In this document: positions 27,862 through 37,441 of the stretch, in pieces
Layout: every line of letters begins with the position of its first letter
Position numbering within the stretch: the first letter of the stretch is position 1
NCBI RefSeq assembly: GCF_013377255.1
Contig: NZ_CP016614.1
Span: 1,930,501 to 1,994,500 of the forward strand
From: Mannheimia granulomatis
Lineage (GTDB): Bacteria; Pseudomonadota; Gammaproteobacteria; Enterobacterales; Pasteurellaceae
Length of the DNA stretch: 64,000 nucleotides
Direction of reading: 5' to 3'
Notes under the pieces: generated by a model
What the model saw: only the letters and a program-made list of their open reading frames with translations
The model's database searches: none
Told to the model about the DNA's origin: nothing
Made by a program: the position numbers and the translations under genes

Positions 27862-30141
27862 ATGATGAAATTACAACAAATTATCCGAGAAAATCATTTA
27901 GCACTCCTATTCCAACAAGGCTGTTTTGGTTTGGAAAAAGAGAGCCAACGTATTGATATTAAAGGCAATATTGTCACCACCCCACATCCAGCTATTTTTG
28001 GTAATCGCTCATATCATCCTTATATCCAAACTGATTTTGCCGAAAGTCAATTAGAGTTAATCACACCACCCAATGCAAAATTGGAAGATACTTTTCGCTG
28101 GCTTTCTGCCATTCACGAAGTGGTTTTACGCTCTTTGCCTGAAGATGAATATATCTTCCCATTGAGCATGCCTGCCGGCTTACCACCGGAAGAGCTGATT
28201 CAAGAAGCACAGCTCGATAATCCGGAAGATGTCAAATATCGAGAACATCTATCTGCCAATTACGGTAAGTATAAACAAATGGTCAGCGGCATACATTATA
28301 ATTTCCAACTTTCCGTTGAGTTTGTGGAAAAAGCCTTTGCTTTGCAAACGGAATATCAAGATTTAAAAACCTTCCAAAACGCACTTTATATGAAGCTTAC
28401 CAATAACTTCTTGCGTTATCAGTGGATCTTGCTTTACTTACTTGCCGCTACACCAACAGTGGAATCGCAATATTTTTACGGAAAATCACCGCTTGCAGAG
28501 GGGCAATTAGTCCGTAGTTTGCGTTCCAGCCCTTATGGCTATGTCAATTCGCCGAATGTAGTAGTCAATCACGATAGCTTGGAAAGCTACGTTGAAAGCC
28601 TTGAAGCTCAAGTGGAAAAAGGTTTGTTAATTGCAGAGAAAGAATTCTATTCCAACGTGCGCTTACGTGGTGGCAAAAAAGCACGTGATTTATTAGAAAG
28701 TGGTGTGAAATACGCTGAATTTCGCTTATTTGATTTAAATCCATTTGCGCCTTACGGCATAACGCTAGATGATGCAAAATTTATCCACTATTTCTTACTT
28801 GGCATGCTTTGGCTGGAAGAAACAAGCGGTCAAAAAGAGGTAGAAATCGGCAAACAGACACTTTACCAAGTGGCGTTGGAAGATCCTCGTACTGAAACTG
28901 CTTTCCGAGCCGAAGGGGAAACCATCTTAACGCAAATCTTGGTAATGCTGAACGAATTAAATGCCTCAGAGGAAATAAAGGCTCTCGTGCGTGAAAAATT
29001 ATCCCAATTTGCCGATCCTCGCAAAACACTTAATGGACGTTTAATTAAGGCTATAGAGCAATTTGGCAGCTATAAATCTTTAGGTGCAAAATTAGCCCAA
29101 GATTATAAAGCTCAAGCCTTCGATCGTTTTTATGCTTTATCTGCATTTGACAATATGGAACTTTCTACCCAAGCGCTATTCTTTGATTTGATTCAACAAG
29201 GTATTAATGTCGAATTATTAGACGAAAACGACCAATTCCTTGCCCTCCAATTTGGCAATCATTTGGAATATGTGAAAAACGGCAATATGACCAGCCACGA
29301 TCAATATATTTCGCCGTTGATTATGGAAAACAAAGTCGTGACCAAAAAAGTATTGGCAAAAGCCGGATTTAATGTGCCGAAAAGTGTGGAATTTACCACA
29401 ATTGAACAGGCTGTTGCTCACTATCCGCTTTTTGAGGGAAAAGCAGTGGTGATTAAGCCCAAATCCACTAACTACGGTTTGGGCATTACTATTTTCCAAC
29501 AAGCGGTTAAAAATCGAGAAGATTTTGCAAAAGCTATTGAAATTGCCTTCCGTGAAGATAAAGAAGTGATGGTAGAAGATTATTTGATCGGTACTGAGTA
29601 TCGCTTTTTTGTCTTAGGTGATGAAACCTTAGCAGTCCTGCTGCGAGTGCCGGCAAACGTCATTGGTGACGGTATTCACAGCGTGAAGGAATTAGTAGAA
29701 ATGAAAAATACTGATCCTCTACGTGGCGATGGTTCTCGCACCCCGCTTAAGAAAATTGCCTTAGGTGAAATTGAGCAACTACAGCTCAAAGAACAAGGCT
29801 TAACCGTCGATTCTATACCGGAAAAAGATCAGGTAGCACAACTAAGGGCTAACTCTAATATCAGTACCGGTGGAGATTCCATTGATATGACTGACCAAAT
29901 GCATGAGAGCTATAAACAACTTGCTGTCGGCATTGCTCATGCAATGGGAGCTAAAGTTTGCGGGGTGGATTTAATCATTCAAGATCTCACTCAGCCTGCA
30001 CAGCCTAATCTTGATTCTTGGGGCGTTATCGAAGCAAATTTCAATCCAATGATGATGATGCATATTTTCCCTTATCAAGGAAAATCTCGGCGCTTAACAA
30101 AAGCTATCATTAAGATGCTGTTTCCGGAAATTAGATCTTAG
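27862..30141 (+). CDS. gshF: Bifunctional glutamate-cysteine ligase/glutathione synthetase (GshF)
   Basis: The 759-residue fusion makes glutathione in one protein. The N-terminal GshA-type ligase (about 1-470) carries CFGLEKESQRI and SGIHYNFQLSVE. The C-terminal ATP-grasp synthetase-like domain (about 490-755) carries KPKSTNYGLGI, EDYLIGTEYRFFVLG and VIEANFNPMMMMH. This fusion is characteristic of Pasteurellaceae and some Gram-positive bacteria and replaces separate gshA and gshB. Confidence 0.97.
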   Translation: MMKLQQIIRENHLALLFQQGCFGLEKESQRIDIKGNIVTTPHPAIFGNRSYHPYIQTDFAESQLELITPPNAKLEDTFRWLSAIHEVVLRSLPEDEYIFPLSMPAGLPPEELIQEAQLDNPEDVKYREHLSANYGKYKQMVSGIHYNFQLSVEFVEKAFALQTEYQDLKTFQNALYMKLTNNFLRYQWILLYLLAATPTVESQYFYGKSPLAEGQLVRSLRSSPYGYVNSPNVVVNHDSLESYVESLEAQVEKGLLIAEKEFYSNVRLRGGKKARDLLESGVKYAEFRLFDLNPFAPYGITLDDAKFIHYFLLGMLWLEETSGQKEVEIGKQTLYQVALEDPRTETAFRAEGETILTQILVMLNELNASEEIKALVREKLSQFADPRKTLNGRLIKAIEQFGSYKSLGAKLAQDYKAQAFDRFYALSAFDNMELSTQALFFDLIQQGINVELLDENDQFLALQFGNHLEYVKNGNMTSHDQYISPLIMENKVVTKKVLAKAGFNVPKSVEFTTIEQAVAHYPLFEGKAVVIKPKSTNYGLGITIFQQAVKNREDFAKAIEIAFREDKEVMVEDYLIGTEYRFFVLGDETLAVLLRVPANVIGDGIHSVKELVEMKNTDPLRGDGSRTPLKKIALGEIEQLQLKEQGLTVDSIPEKDQVAQLRANSNISTGGDSIDMTDQMHESYKQLAVGIAHAMGAKVCGVDLIIQDLTQPAQPNLDSWGVIEANFNPMMMMHIFPYQGKSRRLTKAIIKMLFPEIRS

Positions 30142-30162
30142 TTTTCTCTCATTTCAAATTAG

Positions 30163-30186
30163 GGGTAATTGCTTATGCAATTACCC
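30163..30186 (+). terminator. Inverted repeat after gshF
   Basis: GGGTAATTGC-TTAT-GCAATTACCC forms a 10-base stem 21 bases after gshF. No clear T tract follows, so termination is only likely. Confidence 0.5.
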
Positions 30187-30326
30187 TCAATCTTACCTAA
30201 GTATAACAGGACTCCAAATAGAGATTCCGCCCTCTCAAATCACCCTATATAAAATAGTCGTTTGTTACAAATATGTTATAAACAAAATACATTTTGACCA
30301 TTTTACAGGCAAAGCATTTTAACATC

Positions 30327-30342
30327 TGTGATATAGATCACA
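30327..30342 (+). promoter_or_regulatory. CRP (CRP-N) site upstream of manXYZ
   Basis: TGTGATATAGATCACA is a perfect TGTGA-N6-TCACA site, 89 bases before the manX ATG. It implies cAMP-CRP activation of the mannose PTS when preferred sugars are short. Confidence 0.85.
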
Positions 30343-30430
30343 CTTTCATAATTAATTTATTGTTTAAAATAATTATCATATTAAAATCACGCCCGTTAAA
30401 TAAACTTAAATCCCTCTAAAGGAGTAATAC

Positions 30431-31408
30431 ATGAGCATTGCTATTATTGTAGCGACCCATGGTGTTGCTGCAGAACAACTTCTCAAAACCACTGAGATGT
30501 TAATCGGGGAACAAGAAAATGTAGCCTACATTGATTTTGTTCCCGGAGAAAATGCAGAAACTATAATGGGTAAATATCAAGCCCTTCTTGAAGGTCCATT
30601 ATCAAACTGCGATCAAGTGCTGTTTTTAGTGGATATGTGGGGCGGTAGTCCATTTAATGCCGCAAACCGTTTCCAAGATGGAAAAACCGGTATGGATGTT
30701 GTTGCAGGTGTTAACATTCCAATGTTAGTCAACACTTGTATGGCCCGCGATGACGTTGAATCTCTAGAAGAATTAGTTGAGGTGGCATTAGAAGCCGGCT
30801 CAACAGGCATTCGCTCTCTTAATCACCAACCTGAAGTAGCCACTCCTTCTGAGCCTACAGTAGCCCAAGAAGCAACGGTAGCACCGCAACCTGAAATTAT
30901 TGATGATGGTCGCCGTATGACAATTGCTCTTGCTCGTATTGATGATCGCCTTATCCATGGCCAAGTTGCGACAGTTTGGACGAAAGAAAGCAAAGTTAGC
31001 CGTATTATTGTCGTTAATGATGGAGTAGCAAAAGATAGTGTCCGTACTACCATGCTAAAAAGCGTTGCACCACTTGGTGTTACTGCCCACGTAGTTGATG
31101 TCGCTAAAATGATTCGAGTGTACAACAACCCTGAATATGCCAACGATCGTGTCATGCTTTTATTTACAAATCCAACTGATGTATTAGCTCTCATAGAGGG
31201 TGGAATTCCACTTAGTAGCATCAATGTTGGCGGCATCTCCCATAAAGAAGGGAAAAAAATGGTCAGCCACGCTGTCGCAGTGGATCAACAAGATATTAAT
31301 GCATTTAAAGCAATTGATGCTAAAGGTGTTGAATTAGAGGTACGTAAAGTATCAAGCGATAGCCGTCAATATATGATGGATTTATTGAAAAAACATAACT
31401 TAATTTAA
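30431..31408 (+). CDS. manX: PTS mannose transporter EIIAB subunit
   Basis: In the 325-residue fusion, the EIIA domain (1-130) carries the phospho-His H10 in VATHGVAAEQLL. An Ala/Pro-rich linker (about 137-158) leads to the EIIB domain (about 160-325), with phospho-His H176 in DDRLIHGQVATVW. It passes phosphate from HPr to sugar brought in by ManYZ. First gene of manXYZ. Confidence 0.95.
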   Translation: MSIAIIVATHGVAAEQLLKTTEMLIGEQENVAYIDFVPGENAETIMGKYQALLEGPLSNCDQVLFLVDMWGGSPFNAANRFQDGKTGMDVVAGVNIPMLVNTCMARDDVESLEELVEVALEAGSTGIRSLNHQPEVATPSEPTVAQEATVAPQPEIIDDGRRMTIALARIDDRLIHGQVATVWTKESKVSRIIVVNDGVAKDSVRTTMLKSVAPLGVTAHVVDVAKMIRVYNNPEYANDRVMLLFTNPTDVLALIEGGIPLSSINVGGISHKEGKKMVSHAVAVDQQDINAFKAIDAKGVELEVRKVSSDSRQYMMDLLKKHNLI

Positions 31409-31419
31409 AGGAAATCAAT

Positions 31420-32220
31420 ATGGAACTCTCAGCATTACAAATTGTGCTTTTATTCCTCGTTGCCTGTATCTCCGGTATGGGTTCAATTCTTGATGAGTGG
31501 CAAACTCACCGCCCACTTATTGCTTGTACAATGATTGGGTTAGTATTAGGTGATGTGACAACCGGTGTTATTGTCGGCGGCTCATTAGAACTATTGGCAC
31601 TAGGCTGGATGAATATCGGGGCTGCTGTTGCACCAGACGCGGCATTAGCTTCAATTGTATCGACTATTTTAGTGATTGTTGGCCGCCAAGATATCTCAAC
31701 CGGTATTGCGATTGCTATTCCCCTTGCCGCAGCAGGTCAAGTATTAACCTATGTAGTACGTGCAATTACCGTTGGTTTCCAACACGCCGCCGATAAATCT
31801 ATCGAAGACGGTAACTTAAGCCGACTAGACTGGTTACATCGTGGAGCACTATTACTACAAGCAATGCGTATTGCAATCCCGGCTTTAATCGTAGCATTAA
31901 CGGCAGGTACCGATGCAGTACAAACAATGTTAAATGCAATTCCGGAAGTCGTAACAACCGGTCTTAAAATTGCAGGTGGATTTATTGCAGTAGTAGGTTA
32001 TGCAATGGTTATTAATATGATGCGTGCAGGACACTTAATGCCATTCTTCTTTGCAGGTTTTGTGATTGCAGGTTTTACCGATTTCAACCTTGTTGCTCTT
32101 GGTGTGCTAGGTACAGTAACAGCGATGATTTACATCCATATGCATCCAAAATACAACAAAAGTCAACAAGTTGTAGTAGCCGCGACCCAGAAAAATGATT
32201 TAGACAACCGCTTAGACTAA
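31420..32220 (+). CDS. manY: PTS mannose transporter EIIC subunit
   Basis: This 266-residue inner-membrane protein has about seven hydrophobic segments and the EIIC-man signature GGSLELLALGWMNIGAAVAPDAALAS. It forms the sugar channel with ManZ. It starts 11 bases after manX with RBS AAAGGAA. Confidence 0.95.
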   Translation: MELSALQIVLLFLVACISGMGSILDEWQTHRPLIACTMIGLVLGDVTTGVIVGGSLELLALGWMNIGAAVAPDAALASIVSTILVIVGRQDISTGIAIAIPLAAAGQVLTYVVRAITVGFQHAADKSIEDGNLSRLDWLHRGALLLQAMRIAIPALIVALTAGTDAVQTMLNAIPEVVTTGLKIAGGFIAVVGYAMVINMMRAGHLMPFFFAGFVIAGFTDFNLVALGVLGTVTAMIYIHMHPKYNKSQQVVVAATQKNDLDNRLD

Positions 32221-32233
32221 GAGGGCATTCAAT

Positions 32234-33070
32234 ATGACAACTGAAATCAAAAAAGTAACAAAAAGCGATTTGAATGCTGTTGTACGTCGTTCAAATTTAT
32301 TCCAAGGTTCATGGAACTTCGAACGTATGCAGGCATTAGGCTTTGCTTACGCTATGGTGCCTGTAATTAAACGCTTATACCCTGATCCGAACGACCTGGG
32401 TCGTAAAGCTGCGATTAAACGTCATTCTGAATTTTTCAATACCCAGCCATTTGTAGGAGCACCAATTTTAGGTGTAACTATTGCAATGGAAGAAGAACGT
32501 GCCAACGGTAAAGAAATTGATGATGCTGCTATCAATGGTATTAAAGTAGGTTTAATGGGACCGCTTGCAGGGGTAGGTGATCCAATTTTCTGGGGAACAG
32601 TTCGCCCGGTATTTGCAGCCTTAGGTGCGGGTCTCGCATTAAACGGTAATATTTTAGGTCCGATTCTCTTCTTCGTATTATTCAACCTTGTTCGCTTGGC
32701 AAGCCGTTACTATGGTGTTGTTTACGGCTATAAAAAAGGCTTAGATGTTGTTCAAGATATGAGCGGTGGACTTCTTCAGAAATTAACCGAAGGGGCATCA
32801 ATCTTAGGTCTGTTTATTATGGGGGCTTTAGTACAAAAATGGACAAGCATTAACGTACCTCTTGTACTTTCTACTATTCAGAAACAAGATGGCACAACGG
32901 AAATTACAACTGTGCAGAGCATCTTAGATAGCTTAATGCCGGGCTTGTTACCATTACTGTTAACCTTCGCTTGTATGTGGTTATTACGTAATCGTGTTAA
33001 TGCAATTTGGATTATCTTAGGATTCTTTGTAATTGGAATTTTAGGTGCAGCGACAGGCGCACTCTCTTAA
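32234..33070 (+). CDS. manZ: PTS mannose transporter EIID subunit
   Basis: This 278-residue EIID subunit has the family motif MGPLAGVGDPIFWGTVRPV (about 110-128) and a hydrophobic C-terminus. With ManY it forms the membrane complex for mannose, glucose and related sugars. It starts 13 bases after manY. A strong terminator follows. Confidence 0.95.
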   Translation: MTTEIKKVTKSDLNAVVRRSNLFQGSWNFERMQALGFAYAMVPVIKRLYPDPNDLGRKAAIKRHSEFFNTQPFVGAPILGVTIAMEEERANGKEIDDAAINGIKVGLMGPLAGVGDPIFWGTVRPVFAALGAGLALNGNILGPILFFVLFNLVRLASRYYGVVYGYKKGLDVVQDMSGGLLQKLTEGASILGLFIMGALVQKWTSINVPLVLSTIQKQDGTTEITTVQSILDSLMPGLLPLLLTFACMWLLRNRVNAIWIILGFFVIGILGAATGALS

Positions 33071-33091
33071 TTGCAAATGAACGCTATGAAA

Positions 33092-33118
33092 AACGCTTGG
33101 GAAACCAAGCGTTTTTTT
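33092..33118 (+). terminator. Terminator of manXYZ
   Basis: AACGCTTGG-GAAA-CCAAGCGTT followed by a T tract, 21 bases after the manZ stop. Confidence 0.92.
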
Positions 33119-33133
33119 ACATACATAAAAAAT

Positions 33134-33193
33134 AACAAGCGGTCATTTTTCTTAAGCAATTTGCAAAAACTCAAAGAAAAATGACCGCTTGTT
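33134..33193. repeat. Inverted Apl uptake-signal pair with 20-base arms between manZ and tpiA
   Basis: AACAAGCGGTCATTTTTCTT (33134-33153) and its exact reverse complement (33174-33193) flank a 20-base loop. It lies between convergent genes and serves as the tpiA terminator as well as carrying two uptake signals. Confidence 0.85.
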
Positions 33194-33212
33194 GCAGAAT
33201 GATTAGTAAAAA

Positions 33213-34004
33213 TTATGCCTTAGCTTGAGCTGCCGCTTTCACAATCACAGCAAATGCAGGCGCTTTTAACGAAGCACCACCTACTAATGCACCGTCGATA
33301 TCCGGTTGAGTAAATAATTCGGCCGCATTCGCATCATTTACCGAACCACCGTATTGAATAATTACTTGATCCGCTACCGCTTGAGATTTCGCTGCAATAT
33401 GACCACGAATAAATGCGTGAACTGCTTGCGCCTGCGCCGGAGTCGCTGATTTTCCGGTACCGATTGCCCAGATTGGCTCATACGCAATCACCGCACCGTT
33501 AAACGCTTCAACGCCTAACGCATTGATTACAGAATCAATTTGGCGAGCGCACACTTCTTCTGTTTTGCCGGCTTCGTTTTCTGCTTCAGATTCACCGATA
33601 CATAACACTGGCACTAAACCCGCATCTTTTAATACTTTGAATTTTTGTGCAATAAACTCATCGCTTTCTTTGTGGTAAGTACGGCGTTCTGAGTGACCGA
33701 TAATGATATATTTCGCCCCAAACTCTTTTAACATTTCCGGTGAAATATCGCCGGTGAACGCACCTTTTACATTCACATCAACGTTTTGTGAGCCTAAAGC
33801 GATCAAGCCTTTATCATTACAACCACAGCCACAACCTGCAAGTGCAGCCTCTGCATGAGCTAAATACATCACCGGTGGTGCAATTGCGACATCACAGCCT
33901 TCAACGCCATGTAATTCTGCTTTTAAATCAGCAATTAACGTTTTAGTGAATGCTTTATCACCATTTAATTTCCAGTTACCCATTACAAGTGGACGACGTG
34001 CCAT
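33213..34004 (-). CDS. tpiA: Triosephosphate isomerase
   Basis: TpiA interconverts dihydroxyacetone phosphate and glyceraldehyde 3-phosphate. The 263-residue TIM barrel has GNWKLNGD, the catalytic His in IIGHSERR and the catalytic Glu in [12 protein letters not shown]. The segment [13 protein letters not shown] near residue 55 holds four cysteines, an unusual Cys-rich insertion relative to E. coli. Confidence 0.96.
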   Translation of the reverse strand: MARRPLVMGNWKLNGDKAFTKTLIADLKAELHGVEGCDVAIAPPVMYLAHAEAALAGCGCGCNDKGLIALGSQNVDVNVKGAFTGDISPEMLKEFGAKYIIIGHSERRTYHKESDEFIAQKFKVLKDAGLVPVLCIGESEAENEAGKTEEVCARQIDSVINALGVEAFNGAVIAYEPIWAIGTGKSATPAQAQAVHAFIRGHIAAKSQAVADQVIIQYGGSVNDANAAELFTQPDIDGALVGGASLKAPAFAVIVKAAAQAKA

Positions 34005-34163
34005 TTTGTTTCTCCTATTAAGTTTAATTTAAAGATTAAAACCGCTACGAACTATACCAAATTTTAAACGTATTTTGTTGTTTTTTATTTTGCTTTTTCT
34101 GATCTAGATCGAAGCTTTAACGTATAATGTTCTATTATCTTTTGATTATGAGAAACTAAGGCT

Positions 34164-35183
34164 ATGCAACTGAATTATTTATACTCTGCCCCACAGGTAT
34201 TGGGACGTTTAAAAGCAGAATTCACAGACTTTATCGTACGTGAAGAATTAGGCTATGATTTAGCCGGTGAAGGTGAATTCGTTATAGTGAAAATCCGTAA
34301 AACCAATGCCAATACTCTTTTTGTAGGTGAAAAATTAGCAAAGTTCGTTGGAATTTCAGAAAGAGAGATGAGCTATGCCGGTCTTAAAGACCGCCATGCA
34401 GTGACAGAACAATGGTTTTGCTTACATTTAGCCGGCAAAGAAACACCGGATTTTTCTACTTTTAAATGCGAAGGTGTGGAAATTCTAGAGGTGACTCGCC
34501 ATAACCGCAAAATCCGAGTGGGGTCACTGTTGGGCAATCATTTTGAGTTACTTTTGCGTGATGTGAAAGAAAATGAAGATTTAATCTTACGTTTACACCA
34601 ATTACAAGCGGTCGGATTTCCCAATTATTTTACCGAACAACGTTTCGGGCGAGACGGACATAATTTAACTCAAGCTCTACGCTGGGCTAGGGGTGAAATT
34701 ACAGTAAAAGATCGTAAAAAACGCAGTTTTTATCTCTCTGCAGCCCGTAGCGAGGTCTTTAACTTAGTGGTTTCACAACGTATTGCCGATGGTTTAATGA
34801 ATAAAGTGCTGGAAAATGACTATGTTCAACTTGCCGGCTCGAACAGCTTTTTCTGTGTTAAAAAGGAAGAAGTTGAAGAAACTCAGCTTCGTTTAACGCA
34901 AAACGATGTGCTACTAAGTGCGCCACTGATTGGAGAAAAATCGCTGGAGGCAGTAGCGAATCCGACAGAAAGGCAAATTATCGAACAACATGCTACTCTC
35001 GTAGAATTGATGAAAAAAGAGCGAATGAATACTGCTCGCCGCGCAATGTTATGCAAACCGAAAAATTTAACATGGCAATTTGAACAAGAGGGCTTACGCC
35101 TAACATTCTTTTTAGAATCGGGTAGCTATGCCACAGGGCTGGTAAGAGAGTTAATTCAGCTAGCCGAAGAAAACGATCAATAG
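34164..35183 (+). CDS. truD: tRNA pseudouridine(13) synthase TruD
   Basis: The 339-residue protein has the TruD motif [15 protein letters not shown], with the catalytic aspartate at residue 76. The TRUD insertion domain lies in the middle. It converts U13 of tRNA-Glu to pseudouridine. First gene of truD-surE-yqaA, as in Haemophilus. Upstream, TATAAT at 34123-34128 and a GATCTAGATC-centred partial palindrome (34098-34113) lie in the divergent tpiA-truD gap. Confidence 0.95.
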   Translation: MQLNYLYSAPQVLGRLKAEFTDFIVREELGYDLAGEGEFVIVKIRKTNANTLFVGEKLAKFVGISEREMSYAGLKDRHAVTEQWFCLHLAGKETPDFSTFKCEGVEILEVTRHNRKIRVGSLLGNHFELLLRDVKENEDLILRLHQLQAVGFPNYFTEQRFGRDGHNLTQALRWARGEITVKDRKKRSFYLSAARSEVFNLVVSQRIADGLMNKVLENDYVQLAGSNSFFCVKKEEVEETQLRLTQNDVLLSAPLIGEKSLEAVANPTERQIIEQHATLVELMKKERMNTARRAMLCKPKNLTWQFEQEGLRLTFFLESGSYATGLVRELIQLAEENDQ

Positions 35184-35314
35184 GCATAATTTGCAAAACT
35201 TTAACAAAATCTTACCGCTTTTTGCACTTTTAGACTAAAAAAATTGTCCAAAAATTGTTAGAATCACGATCTTTATATTTAGAATCTATTAAGATGTAAG
35301 ATCTAAAGGAAAAT

Positions 35315-36097
35315 ATGCGAATTTTAATTAGTAATGATGACGGCTTTCATGCAGTCGGCATCCAAACCTTAGCTAAAACATTACGTGAAGCCGGACATAT
35401 AGTGACAATCATTGCTCCGGATCGCAACCGTAGTGCAGCCTCAAGCTGTTTAACCTTGGTTGATCCTTTGCGTGTACACCGTTTTGATGAATACAATTAT
35501 GCGGTTATCGCCGGTACTCCGGCAGACTGCGTCCATTTAGCCCTAAATGGCTTATTTAAGGGTAAAGAAACATTTGATTTAGTGGTTTCAGGCATTAATC
35601 ACGGTGCAAATTTAGGCGACGACGTGGTCTATTCCGGCACAGTTGCAGCTGCATTAGAAGGTCGACACTTACCGCTACCAAGCATTGCCGTGTCGCTCGT
35701 TGGCCGCCAACACTCTTCATTTTTAGATGGAGAGAATCATTTCGAGACAGCAGCTTTGGTTGTATTAGATTTATTGGAAAAAATGAAAACGCAAGTTTTC
35801 CCATCTAACCATGTGCTAAACGTAAACGTTCCGAATTTGCCTTATTCAGAATTAAAAGGCACTATGATTACACGCTTAGGTGAGCGTTCACCAGCAGCAG
35901 AAATTGTGAAGCAAAAAGATCCTCGCAATGCTGATGTTTACTGGATTGGTGTAACCGGTGCGCCTTTAGATGAGAGCTACGGCACTGATTTTTATGCACT
36001 AAATCGCGATTGTGTATCAATTACGCCTGTCCAAGTGGATATGACCGCTCATAAAACGATTGCAACTTTAAAAGGCATTTTTAATGAAACTGTTTGA
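35315..36097 (+). CDS. surE: 5'/3'-nucleotidase SurE
   Basis: This 260-residue metal-dependent nucleotidase and exopolyphosphatase has the metal-binding ISNDDG at the N-terminus, then APDRNRSAAS and SGINHGANLGDDVVYSGTV. Its 3' end overlaps the start of yqaA by 14 bases. Confidence 0.95.
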   Translation: MRILISNDDGFHAVGIQTLAKTLREAGHIVTIIAPDRNRSAASSCLTLVDPLRVHRFDEYNYAVIAGTPADCVHLALNGLFKGKETFDLVVSGINHGANLGDDVVYSGTVAAALEGRHLPLPSIAVSLVGRQHSSFLDGENHFETAALVVLDLLEKMKTQVFPSNHVLNVNVPNLPYSELKGTMITRLGERSPAAEIVKQKDPRNADVYWIGVTGAPLDESYGTDFYALNRDCVSITPVQVDMTAHKTIATLKGIFNETV

Positions 36098-36668
36098 GAA
36101 AATTTATGACAAAACAATGGAATGGTCAAAACACCGTTTAGCGGCATTTTGGCTGAGTTTTGTCAGTTTTATTGAGGCGATTTTCTTCCCGATTCCGCCA
36201 GATGTGATGCTCATTCCCATGTCAATGGCAAAACCGCAAAATGCCTTTAAATATGCCGCTTATACAACGCTAGCCTCTGTACTTGGCGGTATTATCGGAT
36301 ATTTTATCGGTTTATATGCTTTTAATTGGGTAGAAGGGTTAATCGCAAGCTGGGGAATGCAGCCTAACTTCGATAAAGCGAAATCTTGGTTTGAAACCTG
36401 GGGAGTTGCTGTAGTATTTTTAGCCGGATTCTCACCAATCCCCTATAAAGTCTTTACTGTGTGTGCAGGTGTGATGCAAATGGCATTTTTCCCGTTTGTG
36501 ATTACCTCTGCAATTTCTCGTTTTGCAAGATTTATATTAGTCGCCAAGCTTTCTGCTTGGGGCGGCAAAAAATATGAGGTGAGAATTCGCCGTTCAATTG
36601 AATTAATTGGCTGGGGCACAATCGCATTAGCCGTTGTTGCCTATATAATTTATATATTAACGAAATAA
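36084..36668 (+). CDS. yqaA: YqaA-family (DedA-like) inner-membrane protein
   Basis: This 194-residue protein has about four membrane segments. It carries the VTT/SNARE-associated motif region FPIPPDVMLIPMS near residue 40 and a GFSPIPYKVFTVCAG block near residue 120. It is probably a lipid or small-molecule membrane transporter of the DedA superfamily; the substrate is unknown. The 14-base overlap with surE suggests co-translation. Confidence 0.88.
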   Translation: MKLFEKIYDKTMEWSKHRLAAFWLSFVSFIEAIFFPIPPDVMLIPMSMAKPQNAFKYAAYTTLASVLGGIIGYFIGLYAFNWVEGLIASWGMQPNFDKAKSWFETWGVAVVFLAGFSPIPYKVFTVCAGVMQMAFFPFVITSAISRFARFILVAKLSAWGGKKYEVRIRRSIELIGWGTIALAVVAYIIYILTK

Positions 36669-36684
36669 ATTTTAAGGATAAAAA

Positions 36685-37197
36685 ATGAAAAAATCACTTT
36701 TTGTTTTATCACTTGTTTCATTTGCATTAGTTGGTTGTTCAAATAATTCAGGTGAATCAACTACCTCAAGCGTAGAAACAACAGATGCAAATGCAACTTG
36801 GCAATCGGCTGATTCCATTCAAACTGCACCGATGCCAGCATCAATGAGCCAACCTGTTGTGACTCAACCAAGTTATTCACAACCGACCTACCAAGCTCCG
36901 CAGCCAATCTCTGCTGTGCCTGCCCCGGCTCCTATGCCTGCAGCAGACAATAGTTACGGCGGTTCACAGGTGGAAACTGTCGGCAATTGCCAAGTTGTAA
37001 GAGATGGCAACAATGCACCAATCTATTCGCAAATTACTAAAGGCTGCTATACCGATAACTCTTATACTGTAGGGAAAAGTGACACGCTTTATTTAATCGG
37101 CTATCTCACCGGGACTAACGCAAGCCATATCGCTAATTTAAACGGACTAAATGCCGGTTCCAGCTTAAAAGTTGGTCAAGTATTACGTGTACGTTAA
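36685..37197 (+). CDS. LysM lipoprotein, first of three related lipoproteins
   Basis: This 170-residue lipoprotein has signal peptide and lipobox LVGC (C18). The motif WQSADSIQTAPMPASM lies at about 39-54, then a Pro-rich linker. A C-terminal LysM domain (SYTVGKSDTLYLIGYLTGTNASHIANLNGLN) should bind peptidoglycan. It lacks the M23 domain of the gene at 37442 but is otherwise laid out in parallel, suggesting duplication. Confidence 0.85.
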   Translation: MKKSLFVLSLVSFALVGCSNNSGESTTSSVETTDANATWQSADSIQTAPMPASMSQPVVTQPSYSQPTYQAPQPISAVPAPAPMPAADNSYGGSQVETVGNCQVVRDGNNAPIYSQITKGCYTDNSYTVGKSDTLYLIGYLTGTNASHIANLNGLNAGSSLKVGQVLRVR

Positions 37198-37216
37198 TCA
37201 AAAACAAGGGTATTTA

Positions 37217-37423
37217 ATGAAAGCATCTTTGATTGCAGTTGCAATTTCTTGCGCGTTTTTAACCGCTTGCACAACCGCACTTAAACCTAAAACAGTACCA
37301 CATGATCCGAATGAATTACCGTCAGGTACGATGGAGCCTGTTGCCGGTTCAGGAGCAAGTGCAGGCAGTTATAGCTGGCCAACTGATATTCAATCAACCC
37401 CTATGCCGGCAACAATGAAATAA
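37217..37423 (+). CDS. Small lipoprotein, truncated paralogue
   Basis: The start ATG 37217 gives 68 residues with lipobox LTAC (C18). It ends just after SWPTDIQSTPMPATM, the motif shared with both flanking lipoproteins, and lacks any LysM domain. It is probably a duplicated N-terminal part that kept its export signal. RBS AAGGG upstream. Confidence 0.8.
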   Translation: MKASLIAVAISCAFLTACTTALKPKTVPHDPNELPSGTMEPVAGSGASAGSYSWPTDIQSTPMPATMK

Positions 37424-37441
37424 TTTTAGGATAACTATTTA

